A stretch of 64,000 nucleotides of DNA from Psychrobacillus psychrodurans (lineage in GTDB: Bacteria > Bacillota > Bacilli > Bacillales_A > Planococcaceae): NCBI GenBank assembly GCA_900114885.1, contig FOUN01000001.1, positions 434,001 through 498,000 of the forward strand, read 5' to 3'. Below the pieces are notes generated by a model. That model was not told the DNA's origin and made no database searches. It saw nothing but the letters and a program-made list of their open reading frames with translations. Every line of letters begins with the position of its first letter. The first letter of the stretch is position 1. The translations under genes were made by a program, and so were the position numbers. Shown here piece after piece: positions 54,216-62,249 of the stretch.

Positions 54216-55277
54216 ATGTATATATTAAAAGAAATCGAAAAAAATGGACCTCCACCATTGTTGCATAATGTAAGCGATATGAAAGAATGGCATGAGAAAA
54301 GATCTACGATTATGCAGAACTGGCTAGATTGTATAGGTGGTCTTCCTCCACTAGTTAAAACGAGTATGAAGATAAACTACTGGGAAATTCATACCGGTTA
54401 TTACCTGATCAACATCTGTTATTCCACGGTTTACAAGGACTGGGTACCAGCGAACCTTTTAGTTCCTAAAGTTAGTGGAGAAGAAAACATTGCATCCAAA
54501 AGTGATGTACTTCGACTATTGAACTCAGCTAATCGGGAGCAATTTCGGGCAGTTCTTGCTCTCCATCCAACTAGTGATAGTGGAAAGGAAGACATAAGTA
54601 CAGCAACAGGTAGGAAAAATAGACAATACGGATTGGAGCTTGTTAATAGAGGATATGTTGTTTTAGCTCCAGATACGATAACTGCAGGAGATCGAGTATT
54701 AAAGAATGAACAGCCATTTCAAACAGCAGCATTTTATAAAAGTCACCCAAATTGGTCAGCAGTTGCTAAGATGATTGTTGATCACAGGCAGGGGATTAGC
54801 TTGTTGGAGGACCTAAGTATAGTAGACACCTCCAAAATTGGAGCAATTGGACATTCGTTAGGCGGGTATAATAGCTTCTTTCTAGCAGGAGTCGACAGTA
54901 GGGTTAAAGCGGTAGTTTGTAGTTGTGGATTTTCACTTTTTGCTCAAGATCCTGAGAAACATCGCTGGGGCAGAAGAGATTGGTTCAGTCATATACCTAA
55001 GATTAGTGATTATATCAATGAAGGTATCGTCCCGTTTGAGTTCACTGAAATTGCTGCTCTAGTTGCTCCAACGCCTTTATTCATGTGGATGGGGCAAAAT
55101 GACAGCATATTTCCTCATTGGGAACCGGCAGCAAAAGGCTTTTCTGAACTTAACTCCTTATATGAATGGCTGGAACAAGAGGGGAAATTTCAATCTTTAA
55201 TAGGGAACTCTGGACATGACTTTCCATCTGAAATTCGCCAAAACGCCTATACTTTTCTAGATAAATGGTTGAGCTAA
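54216..55277 (+). CDS. Alpha/beta hydrolase (acetyl-esterase/dienelactone hydrolase-like)
   Basis: ATG 54216 lies 9 nt after GGGGAGGG; ATG 54207 touches that site and is less likely. 353 residues, no signal peptide. Nucleophile elbow GAIGHSLGGYNSFF, acid WMGQNDSIF and His in GNSGHDFP form the Ser-Asp-His triad. Similar proteins (AXE1-like, abhydrolase_7) remove acetyl or other acyl esters from saccharides. Together with the CE4-like protein it points to a heavily acylated substrate, handled inside the cell. Confidence 0.86.
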   Translation: MYILKEIEKNGPPPLLHNVSDMKEWHEKRSTIMQNWLDCIGGLPPLVKTSMKINYWEIHTGYYLINICYSTVYKDWVPANLLVPKVSGEENIASKSDVLRLLNSANREQFRAVLALHPTSDSGKEDISTATGRKNRQYGLELVNRGYVVLAPDTITAGDRVLKNEQPFQTAAFYKSHPNWSAVAKMIVDHRQGISLLEDLSIVDTSKIGAIGHSLGGYNSFFLAGVDSRVKAVVCSCGFSLFAQDPEKHRWGRRDWFSHIPKISDYINEGIVPFEFTEIAALVAPTPLFMWMGQNDSIFPHWEPAAKGFSELNSLYEWLEQEGKFQSLIGNSGHDFPSEIRQNAYTFLDKWLS

Positions 55278-55357
55278 AGTAGTCCTTCAAGTTTACATTG
55301 CAAAATATGCTATTCTAATTAAAAGTAGAGCAATCATTTAGTAGGGAGTTGTGACAA

Positions 55358-56788
55358 TTGCTAAAACGCAAAAGTGTATTTGAAAATCGCTATAACAAGT
55401 TTATTCATGAATTAAAAGAAGAAATTATCTCAGGGAAGATAAAACCTGGTGAATTCATTCTTCCAGAAAACACATTAAGTAAAGTGTATGAATTAAGCAG
55501 GGTTTCCATTAGGAAGGCATTGGCAGAGCTCGTAGAGGAAGGTCTAATTGAGAAGATACCTGGAAAAGGTAATCGAGTAACTATTCCAAATGATACACAA
55601 AAACAAACTATTACACTTGGTTGGTTTTCAAATTCTTATGAGATTGAAATTATACGAAAAATTATCAAACGTTTCGAGCAACTCAACCCGTTCACAAAGG
55701 TAAATCTACAAATACTACCTAATAGTCAGTATATATATAATCTGACACAATCCTTAAAGCATGATAATGGACCAGATGTATTTATCGTATCTGATTATCA
55801 TTTTCGAGAGTTAATGGAGTCGAATTCTTTAGATATGCTAGAACCATTCTTACCAGAACATGTTGACATAGAAAAGGATAGCTATAAGCAAGTGTTTGAT
55901 ATGTTCACATATAATCAGACGGTACCTGTTACGCCATTTGTATTTTCACCAGTGATGATCTGCTATAATCGACGAATGTTTGAAGAAGCAGGAATTTCAA
56001 AGAACTTCAAAATGGAAAACTGGGATGACTTGTTAGAGTTATCAGCACGTACAACAAAGGGATTACAAAGTGACAGTATTATTAAAGAATATGGCTTTTG
56101 TTTTTCATCTTCTACGAATCGGTGGCCGGTGTTTCTGTTGCAAAACAAAGGATTGTTTATGGCAGAGGACCGCTCTAAATCAGTAATGAACAGAAAAGAG
56201 AATATAGAAGCATTGAATTACTGTGGTGATTTAATGTATAAGCATCAAGTATCGCCTATCTTCTCTCACGGGAGTAATGAGTTAGCAGAAAATCTTTTTA
56301 TGCGAGAAGGGGCAGCAATGATTTTGACTACCTATTATTTTATGAATGAATTTAGAGATCATAAGATTAAATGGGACGTCTTACCGCCTCCTCAAAATGA
56401 AACGCCGGGAACACTACTCTTGGGTGGTGCTTTAGGTATTAGTGCAAATAGCAAAATTAAAGAGGCAGCACAAGCACTTGTTAGCTTTATGGTAAGTACT
56501 GAAGCACAAACATTGCTCAAGCAAAATGGATGTACTATTCCGATGCTTCGCATAGTTGCAGAGGATAATAATCTTCTGCAGCCAGGAGTTCATCCGGAAC
56601 AATATAATGCTTTTAAAGAAGTAATGGGAACATCCAAGACGATTAGGGATCTTGATCTGACAATAGAGGAGTTTGAACTAATCGAACGAGAGATGCAATT
56701 TTTCTGGGCCAATATGGAAAAAGCAGAGGATACATGTAAACGAATAGAAGAGCTTCTTAATTTAAAACAAGCAACATATAACGTTTAA
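55358..56788 (+). CDS. GntR-type regulator fused to an extracellular-solute-binding-protein domain
   Basis: 476 residues from TTG with GGGAG 9 nt upstream. Residues about 8-78 are a GntR winged helix: GKIKPGEFILPENTLSKVYELSR is read as KPGEFILPENTL, then VSIRKALAELVEEGLIEKIPGKGNRV as VSIRKALAEL and EKIPGKGNRV. From about 85 to 460 the protein is a family-1 sugar-binding protein like those of ABC importers (FEQLNPFTKVNLQI, DVFIVSDYHF, PVMICYNRRMFEEAGI, LLLGGALGISANSKIKEAAQALVSFM in part). There is no signal peptide or lipobox, so the binding domain is cytoplasmic and probably acts as the ligand sensor. It sits amid the genes it likely controls; three related palindromes lie upstream of them. 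Confidence 0.93.
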   Translation: MLKRKSVFENRYNKFIHELKEEIISGKIKPGEFILPENTLSKVYELSRVSIRKALAELVEEGLIEKIPGKGNRVTIPNDTQKQTITLGWFSNSYEIEIIRKIIKRFEQLNPFTKVNLQILPNSQYIYNLTQSLKHDNGPDVFIVSDYHFRELMESNSLDMLEPFLPEHVDIEKDSYKQVFDMFTYNQTVPVTPFVFSPVMICYNRRMFEEAGISKNFKMENWDDLLELSARTTKGLQSDSIIKEYGFCFSSSTNRWPVFLLQNKGLFMAEDRSKSVMNRKENIEALNYCGDLMYKHQVSPIFSHGSNELAENLFMREGAAMILTTYYFMNEFRDHKIKWDVLPPPQNETPGTLLLGGALGISANSKIKEAAQALVSFMVSTEAQTLLKQNGCTIPMLRIVAEDNNLLQPGVHPEQYNAFKEVMGTSKTIRDLDLTIEEFELIEREMQFFWANMEKAEDTCKRIEELLNLKQATYNV

Positions 56789-56814
56789 AACGTTATTCAA
56801 GGGGTGTACTTGTG

Positions 56815-59085
56815 ATGAAATTTGCTCAACATCTTAAGGGATTAAAGCCACATCCTCGAATTTTATTTAATGACGAGGAACTAAAAGAAATGAAAACAAG
56901 AGTGGCAGATAAGAAACTGGAAAGCAGCATTGATTTTAACAATTTGTGGTATGAAATACTGGAATTAGCAGAATCATACATAGCCGAAAAAGAGTTTACG
57001 GTCGTCTATCCAAGTTGCTCTGTTCAACTAACTATTCCTTTGCCATTAATACAATTAGAGCCTGTTGGAGATCCACCAGGATATATAGATTATCCTTTTT
57101 GGACGATGTATTCTCGAGCTATTGAAGAAAGAATCCGTGTTTTATCCTTTGCTTATGGAATAACAAAGGATAAAAGGTTTGCTGAAAAAGTAAAGGAGTA
57201 CCTCCTTGCACTATCTTCGTTTACAAGATGGTTTGAATTTCCGCTACGAGGTGCGGAAGGTAATTTAAGTAATGCGCATTTTACAATAGGTGCAGCTATT
57301 GGATATGATGCAATTTTACATACTTTATCCAGCACCGAGAAAGATATGATTAAACATGCTATTTTGACAAAAGGTTTACAGCCTTTCCGTATAGATTTTA
57401 ATAATCATGATAGTCATAATATTATTGCATCGAAGCAAGTAGCGATGCTTATCGGATCCCTAGCCATCTTAGATAGTGATTGTAAGGACGAAGTGGAACC
57501 ATTCATCTTCAACTCCTGTATTTATATAAGCAATTACTTAAATAGTAGGCTAATGGATCCGGACATTGAAGGGCTATTGTATTTAAATGTTGCTGCAAGG
57601 CATATTTTAATGGCAGTAGATACGTACCATCGTTCAACAGGAAATAATGAATTTCTCCAGCATTCATATTTTAGTTTTCTTCCTGATCTATTCATCTACT
57701 CACTTGGGACTGGTGGAAAGGTGAGCTTTGTAAACTTTTCAGATTCATTTTATAGCTTGGATATTTCTTATCTTATGTCGATACTTGCATCTAAAAACCA
57801 AAATCGTATTGCAAGCTGGTATATGAATAAATTCTCTGGAAGTCATTTGGAAACGTTGCTTCATACGAATAATCTACCTGCGCCTTTAGATCCAGAAAAA
57901 TACTATGGAAATAGGTGCGCCAATATTTTTTCTACGATAGGTTGGGCTTCATTAAGAAGTGGGTGGAAGGATAATGATCATCTATTAGCTTTCAATTCAA
58001 GCCAGTCCGCAAAGAATCATAATCATTTTGATCAAAACAATTTTATATTACATGTTGCAGGAGAATGGCTAATATCCAATCCAGGTTATCAGGATTATGT
58101 AGAAGGGCCAAGGAGAGATTTTACGATTGGGACAATAGGGCATAACAGTATGCTTGTTAACAATAAAGGACAATCTCAATTAGGAAAAAGTAAATTTGTA
58201 GACTGGTATTCATCTGAATACTATTCTTTTGTTAGCGGAGAAGCAGCTGGTGCTTATGGCAAGAGTATTTCACAATGGGAGCGAAAGATAGTACATATCG
58301 ATAATAGCTATTATCTTGTTATAGATAAAGTTGTTAAAGAGGATAAGGCTACCGTACTTAGCTTTCTTTTCCATACAACAGCACAAATATATGCAGGAGA
58401 TAAAAATTTACTGCCAGGAGAGAAGATAGAAGAAACGCATATCACATTCGTTGGAAACAACGTTTCTGCTTCCATTTACAATTGCTATCCAAAAGATATA
58501 AAGATAAGTGTAGAACAACATAAGGGAGCAGAGGAGTATGGCTCATATCTACAGATAGTGCCACAGGAAAAAGAACAGCTGCAATATTTAATAACAATGC
58601 TTGTTCCTGAAGCTTCAATAAACGAATTTGCTTATACAGTAAATAGAGTAGAGTCACAATTTCATATAGAGATAGCTCGTCAAGGCATTACGGATCATAT
58701 TCTTGTTAATGAAAATAGAGATTCTGTGTGGCAAACATCCTCTAATGGAGAAATTGGTCTTCAAGGAGAACAGAGCTGGATTTCATTTCAGAACGATGAC
58801 CGCAAGCTAAGTAAGTTTTCTGTAGTAAATGGGAGCTGTTTGAAAGTACAAAGTGATTATATCTTTCAATCGTCTGAGGAAATGAATATCTCTGCTCAAT
58901 TTAACGACATAGGAGCCAAAATACAACTTGAACTTCAAAAGAATACTCAGATTTCACTGAAAACTGCTCAACCGACAATTCTATTAGTTAATAGTGAAAA
59001 GCATTTGATAAACTATCAAATTGCCCAGGAAATGCTTGAATTATATTTGGAGCAAGGATTATATGAAATCGAACTATTCATTTAA
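56815..59085 (+). CDS. Intracellular heparinase II/III-type polysaccharide lyase
   Basis: ATG 56815 is favoured over GTG 56812 by spacing to AAGGGGTG. 756 residues, no signal peptide. N-terminal alpha/alpha toroid (about 1-370) starts with HPRILFNDEELKEMK and has the conserved NNHDSHNIIASKQ region; the beta-sheet heparinase II/III domain (about 380-750) has LRSGWKDND, NHNHFDQNNF (near 401) and IGHNSM. These match PL12/15/17/21-type lyases. It would cleave imported uronate-containing oligosaccharides by beta-elimination, giving unsaturated uronate for KduI/KduD. Substrate could be a GAG-like, alginate-like or other polyuronide. Confidence 0.88.
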   Translation: MKFAQHLKGLKPHPRILFNDEELKEMKTRVADKKLESSIDFNNLWYEILELAESYIAEKEFTVVYPSCSVQLTIPLPLIQLEPVGDPPGYIDYPFWTMYSRAIEERIRVLSFAYGITKDKRFAEKVKEYLLALSSFTRWFEFPLRGAEGNLSNAHFTIGAAIGYDAILHTLSSTEKDMIKHAILTKGLQPFRIDFNNHDSHNIIASKQVAMLIGSLAILDSDCKDEVEPFIFNSCIYISNYLNSRLMDPDIEGLLYLNVAARHILMAVDTYHRSTGNNEFLQHSYFSFLPDLFIYSLGTGGKVSFVNFSDSFYSLDISYLMSILASKNQNRIASWYMNKFSGSHLETLLHTNNLPAPLDPEKYYGNRCANIFSTIGWASLRSGWKDNDHLLAFNSSQSAKNHNHFDQNNFILHVAGEWLISNPGYQDYVEGPRRDFTIGTIGHNSMLVNNKGQSQLGKSKFVDWYSSEYYSFVSGEAAGAYGKSISQWERKIVHIDNSYYLVIDKVVKEDKATVLSFLFHTTAQIYAGDKNLLPGEKIEETHITFVGNNVSASIYNCYPKDIKISVEQHKGAEEYGSYLQIVPQEKEQLQYLITMLVPEASINEFAYTVNRVESQFHIEIARQGITDHILVNENRDSVWQTSSNGEIGLQGEQSWISFQNDDRKLSKFSVVNGSCLKVQSDYIFQSSEEMNISAQFNDIGAKIQLELQKNTQISLKTAQPTILLVNSEKHLINYQIAQEMLELYLEQGLYEIELFI

Positions 59086-59152
59086 AGTAGTGAAAATTTG
59101 TATTTAAATAACTGAATTTTCAATAAAAAATGCATTTAAAGAGGTGGTTTAC

Positions 59153-59794
59153 ATGGAACTTACCGGATGGAGAGGTTCATTATATCATTATATGGATTGG
59201 GCATTAAAGCTTGCATATTTAAATATTCTTTGGTTGATAGGAATAGTAATTGGTGCTGGAATTGCAGGTTTTTTTCCATCAACCGTAGCAATGTTCTCTG
59301 TACTCAGAAAGTGGGCACAAGATGAAGGTGATGAACTTAAGGTATTCGCTCATTTTAAAAACGAATATAAAAGGGAATTCTTAAAGTCTAATAAATACGG
59401 CTATTCATGGGCGCTACTTGGATTAATATTGTACGTGGATTTACAGTTTTTTCGTGGTATTCCTACTATCTGGGCATTAATAGTTTCTTTATTCTTTTTT
59501 ATACTTGGTGCTATTTATATAGTTGCTTTACTTTATGCATTTCCAGTTTATGTTCAATATAAACTGACCTTAAAGCAGTATTTTAGAAACTGCTTACTCA
59601 TTGTTCTTTCTAATCCCTTGTTTTCTGTCCTAATGGTTTTAGGATTCTATTTTCCATATTATTTAATGATTAAAATTCCGGGATTACTACCGTTTTTCGG
59701 AGGCAGCCTTATAAGCCTAGTGTTAATGATGATTTCTAACAAAATGTTTACGAACTTAGAGAAAAATAAAAAGGCACATGAGTCAATTTCATAA
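59153..59794 (+). CDS. YesL-like DUF624 membrane protein
   Basis: ATG 59153 lies 5 nt after AAGAGGTGG; 213 residues with five or six transmembrane helices. DUF624 hallmarks: LAYLNILWLIG, GFFPSTVAMFSVLRKW and FKNEYKREFLKSN. YesL homologues accompany rhamnogalacturonan and other Lpl/Yte-type sugar importers and are thought to assist them; the mechanism is unknown. The final codons GAG TCA ATT TCA TAA lie in the terminal repeat of a family-2 element. Confidence 0.9.
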   Translation: MELTGWRGSLYHYMDWALKLAYLNILWLIGIVIGAGIAGFFPSTVAMFSVLRKWAQDEGDELKVFAHFKNEYKREFLKSNKYGYSWALLGLILYVDLQFFRGIPTIWALIVSLFFFILGAIYIVALLYAFPVYVQYKLTLKQYFRNCLLIVLSNPLFSVLMVLGFYFPYYLMIKIPGLLPFFGGSLISLVLMMISNKMFTNLEKNKKAHESIS

Positions 59795-59967
59795 CTATTT
59801 ATTTATTTAAATAGATTAATAATTAAGAAGTATCCCAATTTTTTATTCTGTTGTTAAGAAAGCTGAACTTGTTGATTGGTGCGCAAGGTGGTGTACACTC
59901 GGAAAGTGTCCGCCTTAGCGTATATCAAAATGGTTCAAAGTCACTATTTAATATACTTTTATGAAAG
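59779..59967. repeat. Family-2 element, degenerate copy (about 190 bp)
   Basis: Left terminus TGAGTCAATTTCATAA (59779-59794) is identical to that of the 8845 copy and ends with the TAA stop of the DUF624 gene. Inside are GTTGATTGG, GGAAAGTGTCCGCCT and TCACTATTTAATATACTTTT ATGAAA; most of the core is lost. Confidence 0.76.
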
Positions 59968-60005
59968 TAAGGCAGAAGATAACAGAATATAATTTCAGAA
60001 AAATA

Positions 60006-60059
60006 TTGAATTATTGTAAAATTTAAATTATTATTAAATACATGTAATATACATGTATT
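60006..60059 (+). promoter_or_regulatory. Sigma-A-like promoter and palindromic operator 3 of the importer genes
   Basis: The -35 TTGAAT (60006-60011) and -10 TATTAT (60029-60034) are 17 bp apart. Operator AATACATGTA-ATA-TACATGTATT (60037-60059) has perfect 10-bp arms and covers the expected start point, the same geometry as operator 1 at 48744. The importer genes therefore look like a separate transcript under the same regulator. Confidence 0.77.
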
Positions 60060-60108
60060 GAAAGAGTTTAATAGGCAATAAAGTATTTGGAGAAAGGGGA
60101 GATTTGTT

Positions 60109-61092
60109 ATTGAAACTAAAAACAAAAAAATTGATACGTTGGATTCAACATTAGCCGTATCAAATAATATCCCGACTAAAAGAAAAAAGAAGTCATTAAA
60201 AAATAAATTATGGCGAGATCGCTATTTGTTACTACTAATCTTACCAGGAATTTTATATTTTCTTATATATCGCTATATACCAATGGCAGGAATTCTTCTA
60301 GCATTTAAGGATTATAGCCCGTTTCGAGGGTTTGCAGATAGTCCATGGGTCGGATTAAAATACTTTAAGTTAATTTTTGAAGATGCTGAAGTTATTCAAG
60401 TTATTTGGAATACACTACAAATCTCAATGTTACAAATCTTTTTTGCCTTCCCTATCTCTATTGTACTTGCCTTAATGCTTAATGAAATTAGAAACCAAGT
60501 ATATAAGAAATTTCTTCAATCTATTGTTTATTTACCTCATTTCTTATCCTGGGTAGTCGTGGTTGGGATAACTGTTATTTTTCTTAGAAGTGAAGGCTTA
60601 ATCAACAATGTTCTAGTGAATTTTTTAGAAATCAATCCAATCCCATTTTTAACTGATCCAGCTTTGTTTAAGCCAATAGTTATTATCCAAGTTATCTGGA
60701 AGGAATCGGGCTGGGGCACAATTCTTTTTTTAGCGGCATTGTCTGGAATTAGTCCGCATTTATATGAGGCGGCTGTAATAGACGGAGCTAGTCGTTTGAG
60801 ACAGATGTGGCATATAACTTTACCAGCACTAAAGAGTACGATTGTTATCTTATTAATCCTTCGTTTAGGTAATGTAATGGATAGTGGTTTCGAGCAAATC
60901 TTTTTAATGTTGAATCCTTTCAATATGGAAACAGGAAATGTCTTAGACACCTATGTGTACTTTAAAGGGATTCAGCAGGCTAATTTTAGTTTCGCTACAG
61001 CTGTAGGACTTTTTAAAGGAATTATTGGTTTAATACTTGTCGTTCTTGCCAATAGACTTGCGAAAAAATTTGGAGAAGATGGCTTATATTAA
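60109..61092 (+). CDS. ABC sugar transporter permease (LplB/YteP-like), possible ATT start
   Basis: The strong ribosome site AAAGGGGAG (60093-60101) lies 7 nt before an in-frame ATT (60109); the first canonical in-frame codon is TTG 60139, 37 nt from that site with no site of its own. From ATT the protein has 327 residues. It has a basic cytoplasmic N-terminus and six transmembrane helices, with the Lpl-type opening RYLLLLILPGILYFLIYRYIPM, read as LLILPGILYFLIYRYIPM, and the EAA loop YEAAVIDGASRLRQMWHITLP. No ATPase gene is nearby; such importers usually share an MsmX-type ATPase encoded elsewhere. Confidence 0.9.
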   Translation: METKNKKIDTLDSTLAVSNNIPTKRKKKSLKNKLWRDRYLLLLILPGILYFLIYRYIPMAGILLAFKDYSPFRGFADSPWVGLKYFKLIFEDAEVIQVIWNTLQISMLQIFFAFPISIVLALMLNEIRNQVYKKFLQSIVYLPHFLSWVVVVGITVIFLRSEGLINNVLVNFLEINPIPFLTDPALFKPIVIIQVIWKESGWGTILFLAALSGISPHLYEAAVIDGASRLRQMWHITLPALKSTIVILLILRLGNVMDSGFEQIFLMLNPFNMETGNVLDTYVYFKGIQQANFSFATAVGLFKGIIGLILVVLANRLAKKFGEDGLY

Positions 61093-61121
61093 TGAATCAT
61101 ATTTCATCTTTATCTGTCTAT

Positions 61122-61286
61122 CTAGCGCAAAGCAACTCGATTCGCTTTAGGATTACGGTAAAGGCAAAGAACGCCTTTACTCGAAATCCTTCCTGCGTTA
61201 GTCGGAGGCCCACACGATGTGGGTCATACAGTCGTTGCGACACGATGTCACGAACTTAGACTGTGACATAGGCACTTGTGCTTTTC
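61122..61286. repeat. Dense cluster of hairpins between two permease genes
   Basis: A GC-richer 165-bp block in an otherwise AT-rich operon. It contains an outer stem CTAGCGCA / TGCGTTAG (61122-61129, 61193-61200) enclosing AAAGC / GCTTT and AAAGGC / GCCTTT hairpins, then CCCACA-CGA-TGTGGG (about 61209-61223), then ACAGTC / GACTGT around TTGCGACA / TGTCACGAA (about 61228-61264), then GCAC-TT-GTGC. No ORF is present. It resembles a mosaic intergenic repeat or structured RNA; a copy elsewhere in the genome is likely but none is in this window. Confidence 0.7.
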
Positions 61287-61309
61287 TTATTATGTAAGGA
61301 GGTAAGGTT

Positions 61310-62185
61310 ATGTTTAAAGCTACTGGTGGCGAAAGGGTAATGGAAATCTTTAATAACATATTCTTGTTATTAATAGCTGTTACGATGCTATTTCCCTTTT
61401 TATACATTTTTTCCGTTTCATTTTCAAGTGTGAGCGATGTACTCAATAGTGATTTCCTTTTATGGCCAAAGGAATGGGTGACAGATGCCTATACGTATAT
61501 TTTAGGGTCCGATCAATTTATTCGTTCTCTATGGGTGACAGTTTATATCACTGTGGTAGGGACATTTGTTAATCTAGTTTTTACATCCACGATGGCTTAC
61601 TCTTTAACAAGAAATATTATTGGGCAACGGTTAATCTTGTTTTTAGTGTTATTTACTGTTCTATTTTCAGCTGGAATGATTCCGACTTATATTATTGTAA
61701 AAGAAACTGGTTTATTGAATTCGTTGTGGGCACTAATCATACCTGTGGCAATCAGTCCATTTAATTTAATCATCATGACTCAATTTTTTAAAGGGATCCC
61801 TGAGGAACTAACAGAGGCTGCTATTATTGATGGAGCCAATGATATCCAAATTTTTTCTAAAGTGATCTTACCTTTATCAAAGCCAGCGTTGGCAGCATTT
61901 GGTCTGTTTTATGCAGTGGGCCATTGGAATAGCTATTTCTCAGGAGTTCTCTACTTGAATGACCCCTCAAAGTGGCCGATACAAGTTATTTTGCGACAAA
62001 TTGTCATTGTAAATGAACCAAATGCAGCGTTAGGTGGTCATGCAGCAATGGTAGAAGCATTACCGCCTCCAGAAACGGTTCAGATGGCTGCTATTTTATT
62101 GGCAACCTTACCAATACTTATTGTTTATCCGTTCTTACAAAAACATTTTGCAAAAGGAGTGATGCTTGGATCTGTAAAAGGATAG
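61310..62185 (+). CDS. ABC sugar transporter permease (LplC/YtcP-like)
   Basis: 291 residues from ATG with TAAGGAGG upstream. Six transmembrane helices; family features are LFPFLYIFSVSFSSVSDVL, the loop LTEAAIIDGANDIQIFSKVILPL (EAA motif; read as EAAIIDGAND) and the C-terminal HFAKGVMLGSVKG typical of LplC. Pairs with the permease at 60109 across a 217-bp structured gap. Confidence 0.93.
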   Translation: MFKATGGERVMEIFNNIFLLLIAVTMLFPFLYIFSVSFSSVSDVLNSDFLLWPKEWVTDAYTYILGSDQFIRSLWVTVYITVVGTFVNLVFTSTMAYSLTRNIIGQRLILFLVLFTVLFSAGMIPTYIIVKETGLLNSLWALIIPVAISPFNLIIMTQFFKGIPEELTEAAIIDGANDIQIFSKVILPLSKPALAAFGLFYAVGHWNSYFSGVLYLNDPSKWPIQVILRQIVIVNEPNAALGGHAAMVEALPPPETVQMAAILLATLPILIVYPFLQKHFAKGVMLGSVKG

Positions 62186-62249
62186 TATTTAGAAAATTGT
62201 CGGTACTGCTGTTAAAGAAGCCTTACAAAAGATAAATGGAGGGGTTAAT

